Source: Moritella marina ATCC 15381
Lineage (GTDB): Bacteria; Pseudomonadota; Gammaproteobacteria; Enterobacterales; Moritellaceae
NCBI RefSeq assembly: GCF_008931805.1
Contig: NZ_CP044399.1
Location: 4,079,370 to 4,143,369 of the forward strand
Length of the DNA stretch: 64,000 bases
Direction: 5' to 3'
In this document: one piece after another, positions 33,258 to 45,045 of the stretch
How the letters are laid out: each line of letters begins with the position of its first letter
Position numbering within the stretch: position 1 is the first letter of the stretch
Notes under the pieces: model-generated
What the model saw: only the letters and a program-made list of their open reading frames with translations
Databases searched by the model: none
Told to the model about the DNA's origin: nothing
Made by a program: the position numbers and the translations under genes

Positions 33258-35681
33258 ATGGACGCAGTGAAGCGCAGTATTCATAAATTTGGTGGCAGTA
33301 GTTTAGCGGATGCCACTTGTTATCGTCGCGTGTCGGCGATTATTAGTGAGCATACTCAAGCTCAAGATCTGATTGTTGTTTCTGCGGCAGGTAAAACCAC
33401 TAACCAGCTGTTAGAGCTGTTACAGTTAGCGGAAGATGGTGATCAAGCCGCACCTGAACGACTTATTGCCACGTGTGAATACCAAGCTAAGCTGATCGCT
33501 GAATTATTAACTGATGGATTATGTGTAAAACTCACTGCTGCACTGCAAGATGACATTCATACCATTAGCCATTTATTAGAAACTCACCTTGATGTTTACG
33601 CTAAAAACCAAATCCTTGCCCATGGTGAAGTATGGTCTGCACGACTACTAGCGGCATTGCTGAGTCAAAACCAATTACCCGCAGATGATTTAGATTCACG
33701 TTTGTTCTTAACGACGGAATTAGCGGCGCAACCTGTTGTTGATGAATCCGTATCACGTCAAAAATTAGCGGCGTGTTTAGTGACACTCAATAATCGTGTC
33801 GTTGTTACCGGCTTTATTGCGGGTGATGATCAGCAACGAACCGTCACACTCGGACGTAATGGTTCTGATTATTCTGCGACGTTATTAGGTGCATTAGTCG
33901 ATGCAAGTCAAACTACGATTTGGAGTGATGTTGCCGGGGTCTTTAGTGCTGATCCTCGTCGCGTTAAAGATGCGGAATTACAAACTAAATTATCACTTGA
34001 TGAAGCAGCTGAATTGGCTCGTTTAGGCTCTCCAGTATTACACGCCCGTACCTTACAACCAGTCGTTGCGAGTAAGCAGCATGTCCAGCTACGCTGTAGT
34101 TATACGCCTAGCGAAGGCTCTACGCAGATCCACCGTCGTTTACCCAAGGGTAAGGGCGCTAAAATTGTTACCTCGATTGATGATCTATATTTAGTCGATA
34201 TTGAATTTTCAAAAAATGCTGACTACCAAGCACAGTACAACCAGTTGATAGCCTTATTAGCACAACAACAGCTGTCGCCAATTTGTATTAAACGTCGACC
34301 AACCGAACATGTGGTGCGTTTAGGTTATACGGCTGAAATCGTTGAATTTGCACTTTCTACATTACGGGCTTACCAGCAAGAACAACCACAGCTCTGTGCT
34401 ATTGATTCCCGCAGTGGTTTTTGTATGGTGGCGTTAGTGGGTTCGGGCGTAACAGAAAATGCGTTGCAATCCCATCAGTTTTATCAGCTAATTTCTGAGC
34501 ATCATCTCAGCTTCGTACAAACTGGCGATAATCATTTAAGTATTTGTGCTGTATTGCAGAAAGTTGTACTCGAACCGTTATTAAAAGAATTACACACTGT
34601 GCTATTCAAACAACCAAAGCGTGTTGGCGTGGTGTTATTTGGTAAAGGTAATATTGGTGCTGGTTGGTTATCTTTATTTTCAGAGCAAATGCATAAACTA
34701 CCGGAACAGCAAAATGTAGAGTTATGCTTATGTGGTGTTTATGGATCGCAGGGTGGGTTATTAGACTTCAATGGTCTGGATGCTGCGATCGTGCTAGATG
34801 ATTTCCAGCCAGAATCGTTCGTCTGGGAACAGTTATTATCTAATTTGGCATTACATCCATTTGATGAATTAGTCGTCGTTGATATAACGGCGAGCGAAGC
34901 TATCAGCTATTATTATCCTGAATTTGCCCAACATGGTTTCCATCTTATTTCTGCGAATAAATTTGCAGGTGCAGCGAACAGTGAGTTTTATAACCGCGTT
35001 AAGCAAAGCTTCACGGATAATGAAAGTCACTGGTTATATAACGCCACGGTTGGTGCTGGTTTACCTATTCAGTCGTCGATGGATATGTTACAGCACAGTG
35101 GTGATCAAGTGACTGCCGTCAGTGGTATTTTCTCGGGTACTTTATCTTGGTTATTCCAACAATATGATGGTGAAGTTGCCTTCTCAAAATTAGTTGAACA
35201 AGCTTGGCAGCAAGGTTTAACGGAGCCTGATCCACGTGAAGATTTATCTGGTAAAGATGTACAGCGTAAATTACTTATCCTAAGCCGTGAAGCGGGTTAT
35301 GACATGGAGTTGGCCGATATTAAGTTAGAGTCATTAGTGTCTGATGAGTTAATGGCCTTTAAAGCCGATGAATTTTTAGAGCATTGCGAAGCGTTAGACG
35401 ACAAAATACTACGCATGTTTAATAAAGCTAAAAAGCAGGGGTTAGTATTACGTTACGTGGCCAGCTTTAGTAGTAAAGACGGTGCCCAGGTTGGTTTGGA
35501 ATTTTTGGAACCGACACATCCGTTTGCTAACTTACTGCCGTGTGACAATATCTTTTCCATTAATAGTCTTTGGTATCGTCATAACCCATTAGTGATCCAA
35601 GGGCCTGGTGCGGGCAAAGAAGTGACTGCAGGCGCGATCCAAGCCGATTTGTTCCAACTTTGTAAACTGTTTTCTCGCTAA
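33258..35681 (+). CDS. metL: Bifunctional aspartokinase II / homoserine dehydrogenase II
   Basis: 807 residues (E. coli MetL 810). The aspartokinase half opens with HKFGGSSLAD and contains GFIAGDDQQRTVTLGRNGSDYSA; the homoserine dehydrogenase half begins around residue 455 with the NAD(P) site VVLFGKGNIGAGW and has SANKFAGA and YNATVGAGLPI. It runs the first and third steps from aspartate to homoserine. MetL is the form not inhibited by threonine, and the neighbouring MetJ gene and boxes fit methionine control. metB, between metJ and metL in E. coli, is missing here. metF follows behind a separate operator. Confidence 0.96.
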   Translation: MDAVKRSIHKFGGSSLADATCYRRVSAIISEHTQAQDLIVVSAAGKTTNQLLELLQLAEDGDQAAPERLIATCEYQAKLIAELLTDGLCVKLTAALQDDIHTISHLLETHLDVYAKNQILAHGEVWSARLLAALLSQNQLPADDLDSRLFLTTELAAQPVVDESVSRQKLAACLVTLNNRVVVTGFIAGDDQQRTVTLGRNGSDYSATLLGALVDASQTTIWSDVAGVFSADPRRVKDAELQTKLSLDEAAELARLGSPVLHARTLQPVVASKQHVQLRCSYTPSEGSTQIHRRLPKGKGAKIVTSIDDLYLVDIEFSKNADYQAQYNQLIALLAQQQLSPICIKRRPTEHVVRLGYTAEIVEFALSTLRAYQQEQPQLCAIDSRSGFCMVALVGSGVTENALQSHQFYQLISEHHLSFVQTGDNHLSICAVLQKVVLEPLLKELHTVLFKQPKRVGVVLFGKGNIGAGWLSLFSEQMHKLPEQQNVELCLCGVYGSQGGLLDFNGLDAAIVLDDFQPESFVWEQLLSNLALHPFDELVVVDITASEAISYYYPEFAQHGFHLISANKFAGAANSEFYNRVKQSFTDNESHWLYNATVGAGLPIQSSMDMLQHSGDQVTAVSGIFSGTLSWLFQQYDGEVAFSKLVEQAWQQGLTEPDPREDLSGKDVQRKLLILSREAGYDMELADIKLESLVSDELMAFKADEFLEHCEALDDKILRMFNKAKKQGLVLRYVASFSSKDGAQVGLEFLEPTHPFANLLPCDNIFSINSLWYRHNPLVIQGPGAGKEVTAGAIQADLFQLCKLFSR

Positions 35682-35779
35682 TAAACTCGATTCATACTGG
35701 CAGAAAACAAAGACGTATATAATTCATGTTTAAGATGAATTATGTGCGTTGACTTTATTCCGTAAACTTGTGATGATTA

Positions 35780-35811
35780 AGACGTAAAGAGGTATGGACG
35801 TCTAAACATCT
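35780..35811 (+). promoter_or_regulatory. MetJ operator of metF, four tandem met boxes
   Basis: Four contiguous 8-mers in register: AGACGTAA, AGAGGTAT, GGACGTCT, AAACATCT, ending 15 bases before the metF ATG. A further single AGACGTAT occurs at 35711-35718. A possible -35 (TTGACT, 35749-35754) stands 25 bases upstream of the array, so repressor would cover the start site. Confidence 0.85.
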
Positions 35812-35814
35812 TAA

Positions 35815-36714
<900 letters not shown>

Positions 36715-36741
36715 TCAGAATTTCCTGGTACTAACAAGATC

Positions 36742-36772
36742 AAAAATGCCGACATGATGTCGGCATTTTATT
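36742..36772. terminator. Terminator between metF and ppc
   Basis: AAATGCCGAC, five-base loop, GTCGGCATTT with A and T tracts; it serves both convergent genes. Confidence 0.85.
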
Positions 36773-36810
36773 ATCTACTATGTTTAGACTAGTTAGCTAA
36801 TCGCTCTGAA

Positions 36811-39441
36811 TTAACCGGTATTACGCATACCAGCAGCGACACCTGCGATACTGACCATTAGGGCTTGCTCGATATCTGGGTTAACGTCTTCATTGCTACG
36901 TGCGCGGCTTAATAGCTCTGCTTGGAGAATGTTCAGTGGATCGGTATACGGATTACGTAATTCAATCGACGTTTGGCTCCAAGGCTGGCCATCAAGTAAA
37001 TTAGCATCTGGGGTTAACCCTACAATGAGTTCAGTCGCGAGTGCCAAACTTGCGCGCAGTTCTTTACCTAAATGCCATAAATCTTCTGTTACTAGGCACT
37101 GGTCATAATATTCTGCTAGCCAAGTATCGGCTTTCAAAAATACCATTTCAAACATTTCTAAACGCGTATTGAAGAAAGGCCATTGCTGTTGCATTTCTTG
37201 TAGCGTTTCACGTTGACCTGAATCAAGCATGTTTTTGAATGCGGCTGTACAACCTAACCAAGCTGGTAGCATTAAGCGGTTCTGTGTCCAAGCAAAGATC
37301 CAAGGGATTGCACGTAAGCTTTCTACGCCACCATTGGGTTTACGTTTTGCTGGGCGGCTACCGAGTGGCAGTTTACCTAATTCTAGCTCAGGTGTTGCAG
37401 AGCGGAAATAAGGGACGAATTTTTCATGACCTTGAATGTATGAGCGATATTCTTCACAAGAATCCGCAGACATTTGATCCATAGCATCACGCCAAGCTTG
37501 TTCTGGCGCTGGCGGCGGCAGTAAATTCGCTTCTAGAATTGCACTGGTGTAAAGGTTTAAACTTTGCTCTGCGACGTCTGCAAGGCCGAACTTAAAGCGG
37601 ATCATTTCACCTTGTTCTGTGACGCGCAAACCACCTTTGAGTGAGCCTGGAGGTTGAGACAGCAGGGCTGCGTGTGCAGGAGCGCCACCACGGCCGATAC
37701 TACCACCACGTCCATGGAATAAAGTTAGATTAATCTCTTCTTGCTCACAGATAGCAACTAAGGCTTCTTGTGAACGATATTGCGCCCAAGATGCAGCGAT
37801 TACACCGGCATCTTTCGCTGAATCAGAATAACCGATCATAATGTGCTGATGGCCATTGATGTAGTTCTTATACCAATCAATTGCTAATAGGCTCGCTGTT
37901 ACTGTGCCGGCATTATTCAGATCGTCTAATGTTTCGAATAATGGCGCGACAGGTAAGCGGAATGGACAGCCCGTTTCTTTCAATAATAATTGTACTGCTA
38001 ATACATCAGAGGCTTTACGCGCCATTGAGATGATGTAGATACCCAGTGATTCAGGATCTTGTTTTGCTACAGTGCGACAAGTATCAAGTACTTCTTTCAC
38101 ATCTGCAGATGGTTGCCAGCAAATTGGGAGCAATGGACGTTTGTTATTGAGCTCTTGCAGTAAGAAAGCTTGCTTATCTTGCTCGCTCCACTGGGCATAA
38201 TCGCCTAGACCAAGATAGCGAGTTACTTCAGCTATCACGTCAGTATGACGATCGCTGTCTTGGCGAATATCAAGCTTGACTAAGCTGACACCAAAACATT
38301 CAACACGACGTATGGTATCGAGCAGCGCGCCTTTGGCGATAACGGCCATGCCTCGTGTATTTAGCGAGTTGTAACAAGCTAATAGTGGATCTCGTAATTG
38401 TGCTGTTGTGGTGATGATGTCACGGCTTTCAGTATATTCACCTTTTAGCTGCGCTGTTAGGCTAGCCAGTGTCTCTGTCAATTCGCTGCGTAACTTTTTA
38501 AGTAATACACGATACGGTTCATGACTTTCACCAACCAATGCACGTAAAGTGTCATCACAGTCATTCATGGATAGTTCACTGGTAAGATGCTTTACATCTT
38601 TTAGGAATAAGTGGATCGCCATCCAACGACTAGTGAGTAGTACTTCTTCGGTTACTTTTGAGGTAACAAACGGGTTACCATCACGATCACCACCCATCCA
38701 AGAGGTAAACTTAACAGGTGAAGCGTCAATTGGTAATTGATAATCTAAACGGTCTTGTAGGCGTTTATCAAGGCTGCGTAAGAAGTTTGGTACTGCATCC
38801 CATAAAGAATTCTCGACAACGGCAAAGCCCCATTTCGCTTCATCGACAGGTGTTGGGCGCACGGTTCTGATTTCGTTAGTATGCCAAGCTTGAGATACCA
38901 ATTGTTCGATACGAGTCATGAAGACATCGCGTTCCTGATCACTTAATTCAGTGAGTTCTAGCTGGCTAAGGCATTTATTGATAGCGCCATGCTTGTGGAT
39001 CAGAGTTCGACGCGTGATTTCTGTTGGATGCGCCGTCAGTACTAAATCGATATTGAGATTTTTAACGGCAGAAAGTACATCTTCTTCACTGATTTCAGAG
39101 TTATTTAGTTTGGCAAACAGTTCATCAATCGAATCGGGCACACAAACATTATCGGCACAGTTACGTGACGTTGTGTGGAACTGCTCGGCGATATTCGCTA
39201 AGTTTAAGAATTGGCTAAATGCACGTGCAACTGGCAGTAGTTCATCATCTGAGAGGCCACGTAAGACGTTAAGTAGTTGGGCACGGTCTTTATCATTACC
39301 GGCGCGTGATGATTTTGCTAGTTGACGAATGGTTTCAATCTTATCGAGGAACTCTTCTCCAAGATGATCCTTGATTGTATTCCCGAGTACTTGGCCTAGT
39401 AAGCCAACATTACTTCGTAACGCTGCATATTTATCTGACAT
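36811..39441 (-). CDS. ppc: Phosphoenolpyruvate carboxylase
   Basis: 876 residues (E. coli 883). It fixes bicarbonate on PEP to give oxaloacetate and replenishes the TCA cycle. Signature [12 protein letters not shown] around residue 137 carries the catalytic histidine; [14 protein letters not shown] is the second active-site block, and the C-terminal MRNTG is the family's usual end. Aspartate-inhibition residues were not checked. As in E. coli the gene is next to the arginine cluster (ppc-argE). It has its own upstream region of about 156 bases. Confidence 0.97.
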   Translation of the reverse strand: MSDKYAALRSNVGLLGQVLGNTIKDHLGEEFLDKIETIRQLAKSSRAGNDKDRAQLLNVLRGLSDDELLPVARAFSQFLNLANIAEQFHTTSRNCADNVCVPDSIDELFAKLNNSEISEEDVLSAVKNLNIDLVLTAHPTEITRRTLIHKHGAINKCLSQLELTELSDQERDVFMTRIEQLVSQAWHTNEIRTVRPTPVDEAKWGFAVVENSLWDAVPNFLRSLDKRLQDRLDYQLPIDASPVKFTSWMGGDRDGNPFVTSKVTEEVLLTSRWMAIHLFLKDVKHLTSELSMNDCDDTLRALVGESHEPYRVLLKKLRSELTETLASLTAQLKGEYTESRDIITTTAQLRDPLLACYNSLNTRGMAVIAKGALLDTIRRVECFGVSLVKLDIRQDSDRHTDVIAEVTRYLGLGDYAQWSEQDKQAFLLQELNNKRPLLPICWQPSADVKEVLDTCRTVAKQDPESLGIYIISMARKASDVLAVQLLLKETGCPFRLPVAPLFETLDDLNNAGTVTASLLAIDWYKNYINGHQHIMIGYSDSAKDAGVIAASWAQYRSQEALVAICEQEEINLTLFHGRGGSIGRGGAPAHAALLSQPPGSLKGGLRVTEQGEMIRFKFGLADVAEQSLNLYTSAILEANLLPPPAPEQAWRDAMDQMSADSCEEYRSYIQGHEKFVPYFRSATPELELGKLPLGSRPAKRKPNGGVESLRAIPWIFAWTQNRLMLPAWLGCTAAFKNMLDSGQRETLQEMQQQWPFFNTRLEMFEMVFLKADTWLAEYYDQCLVTEDLWHLGKELRASLALATELIVGLTPDANLLDGQPWSQTSIELRNPYTDPLNILQAELLSRARSNEDVNPDIEQALMVSIAGVAAGMRNTG

Positions 39442-39597
39442 ACATAATCCTTCAATTCAGTGTGTAATACGGCAACAATTATTATCGTTATGTATGTAAA
39501 ATAACTATATTTAGAGACATTCGTCAACAAAATCGTGAAATTAATACGGTTAATTGTGATATTGACTGTAATTTTACTACAAAACGATAATTCTTAG

Positions 39598-40746
39598 TTA
39601 GTTTTTACATGATTGCTCAATTAGTTTTTTGATTATAGCTTGAGTGGGTTTCACTTGGGCTAAATCTAAATACTCATCAGGTTGATGCGCTTGATTGATG
39701 CTACCAGGACCCATAACGATTGTATCGCAGCCAAGTTGTTGAATAAAAGGAGCTTCGGTACAGTAATTTACCGGGATAACAGTTTCACCTGTGAGTTTTT
39801 CAGCTAATTTAATTAATGCTGAATCGGTGTCGCAAGCATAAGCAGGGATAGGTTCATGCAGATGATATACATCTACTGCACCAGGCCATTGCTTCATGAT
39901 CGGTAATAACGCTTGGTTAAGTAACATGAACAATTCATCTGGACTGACGCCTGGAATTGGGCGCATGTCGATGTGTAGTTCACAGCTGCCGCAGATACGA
40001 TTTGGGCTATCCCCACCATGCACATGGCCAAAGTTCAGGGTCGGTTGTGGAATAACAAAGTGATCGCAGGCGTATTGCTCTTTTAACTTGCGCTGGAGTA
40101 TTAATAACTGTCCTGTTACTTGATGCATAATCTCAATAGCATTAATACCGTTGGCTGGATCAGAGGAGTGACCGCTGCGTCCAGTAATTCTAATGGCCTC
40201 GGACATATGACCTTTGTGCATAAACACGGGGACCATGTTTGTTGGCTCACCAATAACCGCATAATCTGGGCGAAAGCTTTGCGCTGCAGCTATTGCTCTG
40301 GCACCTGCCATGGTGGTTTCTTCATCGGCGGTGGCGAGTATGCGTAAAGGTTTGTCGAGTTTTGTTAAATCAATGTTTTTACATGCTTCTAATACAAAGG
40401 CAAAAAAACCCTTCATATCGATAGACCCTAAGCCATACCACTTATCGTCTTTTTCGGTTAATTGGAATGGATCTTTAGTCCATAAACCGTTATCAAATGG
40501 CACGGTATCAGTGTGGCCTGCGAGTAATAAGCCGCCATCACCTTGTCCGTAAGTTGCGACTAGATTAAATTTACCATTAGTTTCAGGTACGCTGGTGATA
40601 TTAATGCTAAAGCCAAGTTCGCTGAACCAACCAGAAAGTAAGTCGATAACAGGCTTGTTGCTGATATCTAACTCTTTTTCTAATGAGCTGATTGAAGGGG
40701 TTAAGATCAGTGATTTATAAAGTTCGTTGAATTTAGGTAGCTGCAT
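39598..40746 (-). CDS. argE: Acetylornithine deacetylase ArgE
   Basis: 382 residues (E. coli 383) of the M20 metallopeptidase family. [14 protein letters not shown] carries the first metal-binding histidine and aspartate; [14 protein letters not shown] holds the catalytic glutamate pair; [14 protein letters not shown] and the late [10 protein letters not shown] complete the metal site. It deacetylates N2-acetylornithine to ornithine, so this organism uses the linear route and needs a fresh N-acetylglutamate each round. Divergent from argC with ARG boxes between. AGGA is nine bases ahead of the ATG. Confidence 0.96.
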   Translation of the reverse strand: MQLPKFNELYKSLILTPSISSLEKELDISNKPVIDLLSGWFSELGFSINITSVPETNGKFNLVATYGQGDGGLLLAGHTDTVPFDNGLWTKDPFQLTEKDDKWYGLGSIDMKGFFAFVLEACKNIDLTKLDKPLRILATADEETTMAGARAIAAAQSFRPDYAVIGEPTNMVPVFMHKGHMSEAIRITGRSGHSSDPANGINAIEIMHQVTGQLLILQRKLKEQYACDHFVIPQPTLNFGHVHGGDSPNRICGSCELHIDMRPIPGVSPDELFMLLNQALLPIMKQWPGAVDVYHLHEPIPAYACDTDSALIKLAEKLTGETVIPVNYCTEAPFIQQLGCDTIVMGPGSINQAHQPDEYLDLAQVKPTQAIIKKLIEQSCKN

Positions 40747-40767
40747 ATTACGTTCCTGTAATGATTG

Positions 40768-40806
40768 ATTGTTTTTTTATGCATAAAAGTTGCATAAAAA
40801 TGTAAT
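40768..40806. promoter_or_regulatory. Tandem ARG boxes (ArgR operator) between argE and argC
   Basis: Two 18-bp boxes, 40768-40785 (core TTGTTTTTTTATGCA) and 40789-40806 (core TTGCATAAAAATGTAA), separated by exactly three bases, the spacing used by hexameric ArgR in E. coli. A third box-like word at 40854-40871 (TGAAT and TTCA half sites) is in the argC leader. Confidence 0.8.
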
Positions 40807-40818
40807 CTGTTTTATTCT
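40790..40818 (+). promoter_or_regulatory. argC promoter candidate
   Basis: TTGCAT at 40790-40795, 17-bp spacer, TATTCT at 40813-40818. The -35 lies inside the second ARG box, so ArgR binding would block polymerase. Confidence 0.55.
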
Positions 40819-40854
40819 CTAATCATCCTTACTTTACAACGTATGGGTTAGATA

Positions 40855-40893
40855 ATGAATCGTTTTTCATGGTTTCGACGAGACAGTATTTAA
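40855..40893 (+). CDS. Possible arginine-containing leader peptide
   Basis: A 12-residue frame, MNRFSWFRRDSI, ATG to TAA, placed about 30 bases after the predicted argC start site. Three of its 12 residues are arginine, two of them adjacent. It overlaps the third ARG-box-like word, and a small hairpin (GGGC-TCAATT-GCCC, 40940-40953) followed by ATCGTTTTA lies between it and argC. No good ribosome binding site is visible. It could be a chance frame. Confidence 0.35.
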   Translation: MNRFSWFRRDSI

Positions 40894-40933
40894 AATGCAT
40901 TGATGTCGCTTAATTTGATTAGGCTAGTGCAAT

Positions 40934-40962
40934 CGAAAAGGGCTCAATTGCCCATCGTTTTA
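40934..40962 (+). terminator. Weak hairpin with T run upstream of argC, attenuator candidate
   Basis: GGGC (40940-40943) and GCCC (40950-40953) pair with a six-base loop; flanking AAAA and TTTT may extend it past a bulge. Only four G-C pairs are secure. Confidence 0.3.
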
Positions 40963-40988
40963 CAATTTAACAAACACGGAAGTCAAAC

Positions 40989-41999
40989 ATGTTAAAAACA
41001 ATTTTAGTCGGTGCGACCGGGTATACCGGCGCTGAGCTAGCCCATTACATTACTAAACATCCTGAACTCGAGCTTGCTGGCTTGTATGTTTCAGAACACA
41101 GCTTAGATGCGGGTAAATCGTTTTCTTCTTTATATGGTCATTTATTAAATGTTGTCGACCAAACGATTGAGCCGTTAGCTACTGCTAATATTAAAAACAT
41201 TTGTCAGGATATCGATATTGTTGTATTGGCTACTGTACATGAAGTTAGCCACGATATTGCCGCTGAATTTTTAGCTCAGGGTGCTGTGGTATTTGATTTG
41301 TCGGGTGCTTTTAGAGTTAACGACCCGGCTTTCTACGAAAATTATTACGGCTTTAAACATAACTTCGATAAAGAATTGAAAAGTGCTGTTTATGGTTTAG
41401 CTGAATGGGCGAGTGCTGATATAGCGGAAGCAAATTTGATTGCTGTTCCAGGCTGTTACCCAACGGCGTCGTTATCAGCACTAAAACCATTAGCACAGCA
41501 CGGACTTATCGCTGCGGAACAAAAACCTATTATCAATGCGGTGAGTGGCGTCAGTGGTGCTGGGCGTAAAGCGTCATTAGCTTCTGCTTTTTGCGAAGTG
41601 AGCCATGCCCCTTATGGTGTGTTTAATCACCGTCATCAACCAGAAATTAGTACGCATCTAGGCCATGAGGTTATTTTTACGCCGCACTTGGGTAGCTTTA
41701 AACGTGGCATATTAGCAACAATTAACGTCAAACTTGTTGCTGGCGTAACACCTGAACAAGTAACGGCAGCTTATCAAGAAGCCTATCAAGACCAGCCGAT
41801 GGTACGGTTATTACCAAGTGGCTGGCCAAGTATTAAAGCGGTCGAGAAAACAGCTTATTGCGATCTAGCGTGGCAACAACAAGGACAAGATTTAATTGTT
41901 GTGTCGGCGATTGATAACTTATTAAAAGGTGCTGCAGCACAAGCAATGCAGTGTATTAACATTCGTTTTGGTTTTCCAATGACGACGTCATTAGTATAA
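40989..41999 (+). CDS. argC: N-acetyl-gamma-glutamyl-phosphate reductase
   Basis: 336 residues (E. coli 334). NADP-binding start [14 protein letters not shown], the active-site cysteine in VPGCYPTA around residue 154, [11 protein letters not shown] and HRHQPEI for substrate binding. It reduces N-acetylglutamyl phosphate to the semialdehyde. First gene of argCBFG-argHA, ten bases before argB. Expression should be repressed by ArgR through the upstream boxes. Confidence 0.97.
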   Translation: MLKTILVGATGYTGAELAHYITKHPELELAGLYVSEHSLDAGKSFSSLYGHLLNVVDQTIEPLATANIKNICQDIDIVVLATVHEVSHDIAAEFLAQGAVVFDLSGAFRVNDPAFYENYYGFKHNFDKELKSAVYGLAEWASADIAEANLIAVPGCYPTASLSALKPLAQHGLIAAEQKPIINAVSGVSGAGRKASLASAFCEVSHAPYGVFNHRHQPEISTHLGHEVIFTPHLGSFKRGILATINVKLVAGVTPEQVTAAYQEAYQDQPMVRLLPSGWPSIKAVEKTAYCDLAWQQQGQDLIVVSAIDNLLKGAAAQAMQCINIRFGFPMTTSLV

Positions 42000-42009
42000 G
42001 GATATGAAC

Positions 42010-42786
42010 ATGACAACTCCTTTAGTATTAAAACTTGGCGGCGCATTACTTGAAAATGATACGGCACTTGAGCAGCTTTTTAGTGCATTAACTGAATTTC
42101 AAGCAAGCGCATCACGCCCGCTTATCTTGGTGCATGGCGGTGGCTGTTTTGTTGATGAATTATTAGCAAAAATGAACATTGTGAGTGAAAAGAAAAACGG
42201 TTTACGTGTTACCCCTAAAAGCGATATCGGTTATATCACTGGCGCATTAGCGGGCACGGCGAATAAAGTCTTAATGGCGCAGGGTATTAAACTTGGCGTT
42301 AAAGTTGTCGGTTTGAGTCTTGCTGACGGTGGTATATCGACGGTCACACAATCAACAGCAGGGCTAGGCGCTGTCGGTGAATGTGAAGCGGGTGATCCGG
42401 CACTATTAACCGCGCTGCTTAATGGCGGATTTTTACCAATCATTAGTTCTATTGGCATTGATGCCCAAGGGCAGTTGTTAAACGTCAATGCTGATCAAGC
42501 GGCAACCGCTATTTGCGAAACGCTGAATGCTGATTTGGTGATGTTATCGGATGTTGAAGGCATTTTAGATGCGGAGATGCAGTTAATTCCAGAAATGAAT
42601 AGCCATTATGCCGATGAATTGATTACGGCTGGTGTGATTAATGGTGGTATGGAAGTAAAAGTGAGAGCAGCGTTAAAAGCGGCTGCATCATTAAATCGCG
42701 ATATTACATTAGCGAGTTGGAAAGTGCCGGAACGGTTAGTGGCATTATTAAATGGTGAAGTAGAGGGAACGAAAGTTTCTAGCTAA
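42010..42786 (+). CDS. argB: N-acetylglutamate kinase
   Basis: 258 residues from the ATG at 42010. AAGGA at 41998-42002 is seven bases before this ATG but only one base before the in-frame ATG at 42004, which decides the start. It phosphorylates N-acetylglutamate. LKLGGALLEN, VHGGGCFVDEL, KKNGLRVTP, GALAGTANK and LNVNADQAATAI follow E. coli ArgB (258 residues) closely; like E. coli it lacks the N-terminal arginine-sensing helix of feedback-inhibited kinases. Confidence 0.96.
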   Translation: MTTPLVLKLGGALLENDTALEQLFSALTEFQASASRPLILVHGGGCFVDELLAKMNIVSEKKNGLRVTPKSDIGYITGALAGTANKVLMAQGIKLGVKVVGLSLADGGISTVTQSTAGLGAVGECEAGDPALLTALLNGGFLPIISSIGIDAQGQLLNVNADQAATAICETLNADLVMLSDVEGILDAEMQLIPEMNSHYADELITAGVINGGMEVKVRAALKAAASLNRDITLASWKVPERLVALLNGEVEGTKVSS

Positions 42787-42812
42787 TATTGATCAGATAA
42801 CGGAGTTCGATC

Positions 42813-43718
42813 ATGGAAAATTTATTATCAGTTAAAGATTTAAGTAAACAACAGATCCTTGACTTATTAGCACTGGCTAAAGCTGTGAAAGCCAACCCGG
42901 CGGAATACTCACAGGCATTAGCGGGTAAAAGTATTGTCACCATTTATGAAAAACAGTCACTACGAACACGCGTAACTTTTGATATTGGTATTCATAAGCT
43001 AGGTGGTCATGCGGTTTATCTTGATTCACAAAACGGTGCTATTGGTGAGCGCGAGACGGTAAAAGACTTCGCCGCCAATATTTCTCGTTGGGCAGATGCG
43101 ATTGTTGCACGTGTGATGAGTCATAAAACCTTAGAGGGTTTGGTTGAACACGGCTCTGTGCCTGTGGTTAACTCTTTATGCGATTTATACCACCCTTGCC
43201 AGGCATTAGCTGATTTCTTAACAATTTCGGAACACTATGAAGATGTTTCTAAAGTAAAATTAGCGTATGTTGGTGAAGGGAATAACGTCACCCATTCATT
43301 AATGCTTACCGGCGCTATCTTAGGTGCGGAAGTGACAGCTGTATGCCCTCGAGGCAGTAGCCCAGATGCGCAAATTGTTAAGCAAGCCATTGAACTTGCA
43401 GAAATTAGCGGTGGTAAGATTAATGTAACAGATAACCTGGATGACATAGTTGATTATGATGTTATTTATGGTGATACTTGGGTATCAATGGGGGACGATA
43501 CGCCATTGGCGCAAGTAAAAGAAAAGTACATGCCGTATCAGATCAATCAAGCGTTGCTGATACGCACAGGAATCAAACATGTATTGCATTGTCAGCCGGC
43601 TCATCGTGAGTTAGAGATCACATCAGAAGTGATGGATGGTGAAAATTCACTGATCTTTGATCAAGCCGAAAATAGAATGCACGCCCAAAATGCAGTTTTA
43701 CTGACATTGCTGAAGTAA
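42813..43718 (+). CDS. argF: Ornithine carbamoyltransferase
   Basis: 301 residues, short bacterial type. It joins ornithine and carbamoyl phosphate to citrulline. The carbamoyl-phosphate motif is SLRTR at residues 49-53 where most OTCases have STRTR, and the ornithine-side motif is HCQPAHR at 259-265 where HCLPA is usual; [14 protein letters not shown] and [11 protein letters not shown] are normal. OTCase of Moritella has been studied as a cold-active enzyme. The gene lies 26 bases after argB and 19 before argG, within the operon. Confidence 0.95.
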   Translation: MENLLSVKDLSKQQILDLLALAKAVKANPAEYSQALAGKSIVTIYEKQSLRTRVTFDIGIHKLGGHAVYLDSQNGAIGERETVKDFAANISRWADAIVARVMSHKTLEGLVEHGSVPVVNSLCDLYHPCQALADFLTISEHYEDVSKVKLAYVGEGNNVTHSLMLTGAILGAEVTAVCPRGSSPDAQIVKQAIELAEISGGKINVTDNLDDIVDYDVIYGDTWVSMGDDTPLAQVKEKYMPYQINQALLIRTGIKHVLHCQPAHRELEITSEVMDGENSLIFDQAENRMHAQNAVLLTLLK

Positions 43719-43737
43719 CATATTAAGGAAAATGAAA

Positions 43738-44946
43738 ATGACACAAACAGTTAAGAAAGTAGTAGTAGCGTATTCTGGTGGTTTAGATACTTCAGTGATC
43801 TTACCTTGGTTACAAGAAAATTATGACAATTGCGAAATTGTTGCGTTTGTTGCTGATGTAGGTCAAGGCGCTGAAGAACTTGAAGGTATTGAAGCGAAAG
43901 CATTAGCTTCAGGCGCCTCTGAGTGTTACGTCGTTGATCTTAAAGATGAGCTTGTCGCTAACTACATTTACCCAACGCTTAAAACGGGTGCTGTGTATGA
44001 GGGTACTTATCTGTTAGGTACATCAATGGCACGTCCAATCATTGCCAAAGCGCAAGTTGAAGTAGCACGTAAAGTCGGCGCTGATGCACTTTGCCATGGT
44101 TGTACAGGTAAAGGTAATGATCAAATTCGTTTTGAATCATGCTTTGCAGCCCTTGCCCCTGAATTAACGGTTATTGCGCCTTGGCGTATTTGGGACTTAA
44201 CTAGCCGTGAATCACTACTTGAATACTTAGCTGAACGTGACATTCCAACGGCGGCATCTGCGACTAAAATTTATAGTCGTGATGCCAATGCTTGGCATAT
44301 ATCTCACGAGGGTGGCGAATTAGAGGACCCATGGAACCAGCCAAGTAAACAAGTTTGGACCATGACCGTTGATCCTATTGATGCGCCGAATGAACCTGAG
44401 TTCTTAACATTATCAGTTGTTAAAGGTGAGATCACTGCCGTTAACGGTGAAGAGATGTCTCCTTACCAAACTCTGATGTATTTAAACGAAAAAGCCGCTG
44501 CACATGGTGTTGGTCGTGTTGATATCGTTGAAAACCGTTTAGTCGGTATGAAATCTCGTGGTTGTTATGAAACACCAGGTGGCACGGTAATGGTGGAAGC
44601 GCTACGTGGTATTGAGGAGCTTGTATTAGATAAAACGACACGTAAGTGGAAGCAGACCGTTGCAGCTGAGTTCTCACACCTTGTTTATGACGGTCGTTGG
44701 TTTACACCTTTATGTGCATCATTACTTGCTGCTGCTGGCACATTAGCAGAAGAAATGAACGGTGAAGTCATCGTTAAGATGTACAAAGGTTCAGTACAAG
44801 CAATCCAGAAAAAATCACCAAACAGCCTTTATAGTGAAGAGTTCGCTACATTTGGTGATGATAATGTCTATGATCAAAGCCATGCGGAAGGTTTCATCCG
44901 TTTATATTCGTTGTCTAGCCGTATTAAAGCGTTAGCAACTAAGTAA
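43738..44946 (+). CDS. argG: Argininosuccinate synthase
   Basis: 402 residues from the ATG at 43738; AAGGA at 43725-43729 fits this ATG (eight bases) better than the one at 43732. It condenses citrulline with aspartate using ATP. The pyrophosphatase loop AYSGGLDTS is at the N-terminus, with [28 protein letters not shown] and [10 protein letters not shown] further on. It belongs to the shorter ArgG type, not the 447-residue E. coli one. A 99-base gap with a hairpin separates it from argHA. Confidence 0.96.
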   Translation: MTQTVKKVVVAYSGGLDTSVILPWLQENYDNCEIVAFVADVGQGAEELEGIEAKALASGASECYVVDLKDELVANYIYPTLKTGAVYEGTYLLGTSMARPIIAKAQVEVARKVGADALCHGCTGKGNDQIRFESCFAALAPELTVIAPWRIWDLTSRESLLEYLAERDIPTAASATKIYSRDANAWHISHEGGELEDPWNQPSKQVWTMTVDPIDAPNEPEFLTLSVVKGEITAVNGEEMSPYQTLMYLNEKAAAHGVGRVDIVENRLVGMKSRGCYETPGGTVMVEALRGIEELVLDKTTRKWKQTVAAEFSHLVYDGRWFTPLCASLLAAAGTLAEEMNGEVIVKMYKGSVQAIQKKSPNSLYSEEFATFGDDNVYDQSHAEGFIRLYSLSSRIKALATK

Positions 44947-44950
44947 CGCT

Positions 44951-44986
44951 ATTCGAGGGTGTTGAAACGCCCTCAACTTCGAATAT
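44951..44986 (+). other. Hairpin between argG and argHA
   Basis: GAGGGTGT pairs with ACGCCCTC (one G-U), and the flanking ATTCGA and TCGAAT can extend the stem. No T run follows, so it is more likely an mRNA stability or processing element than a terminator. Confidence 0.4.
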
Positions 44987-45045
44987 AGATATTTCTAACA
45001 TACAACTTCTAATATATAGATAGAAGAAAGAATAAGGATGTAACC

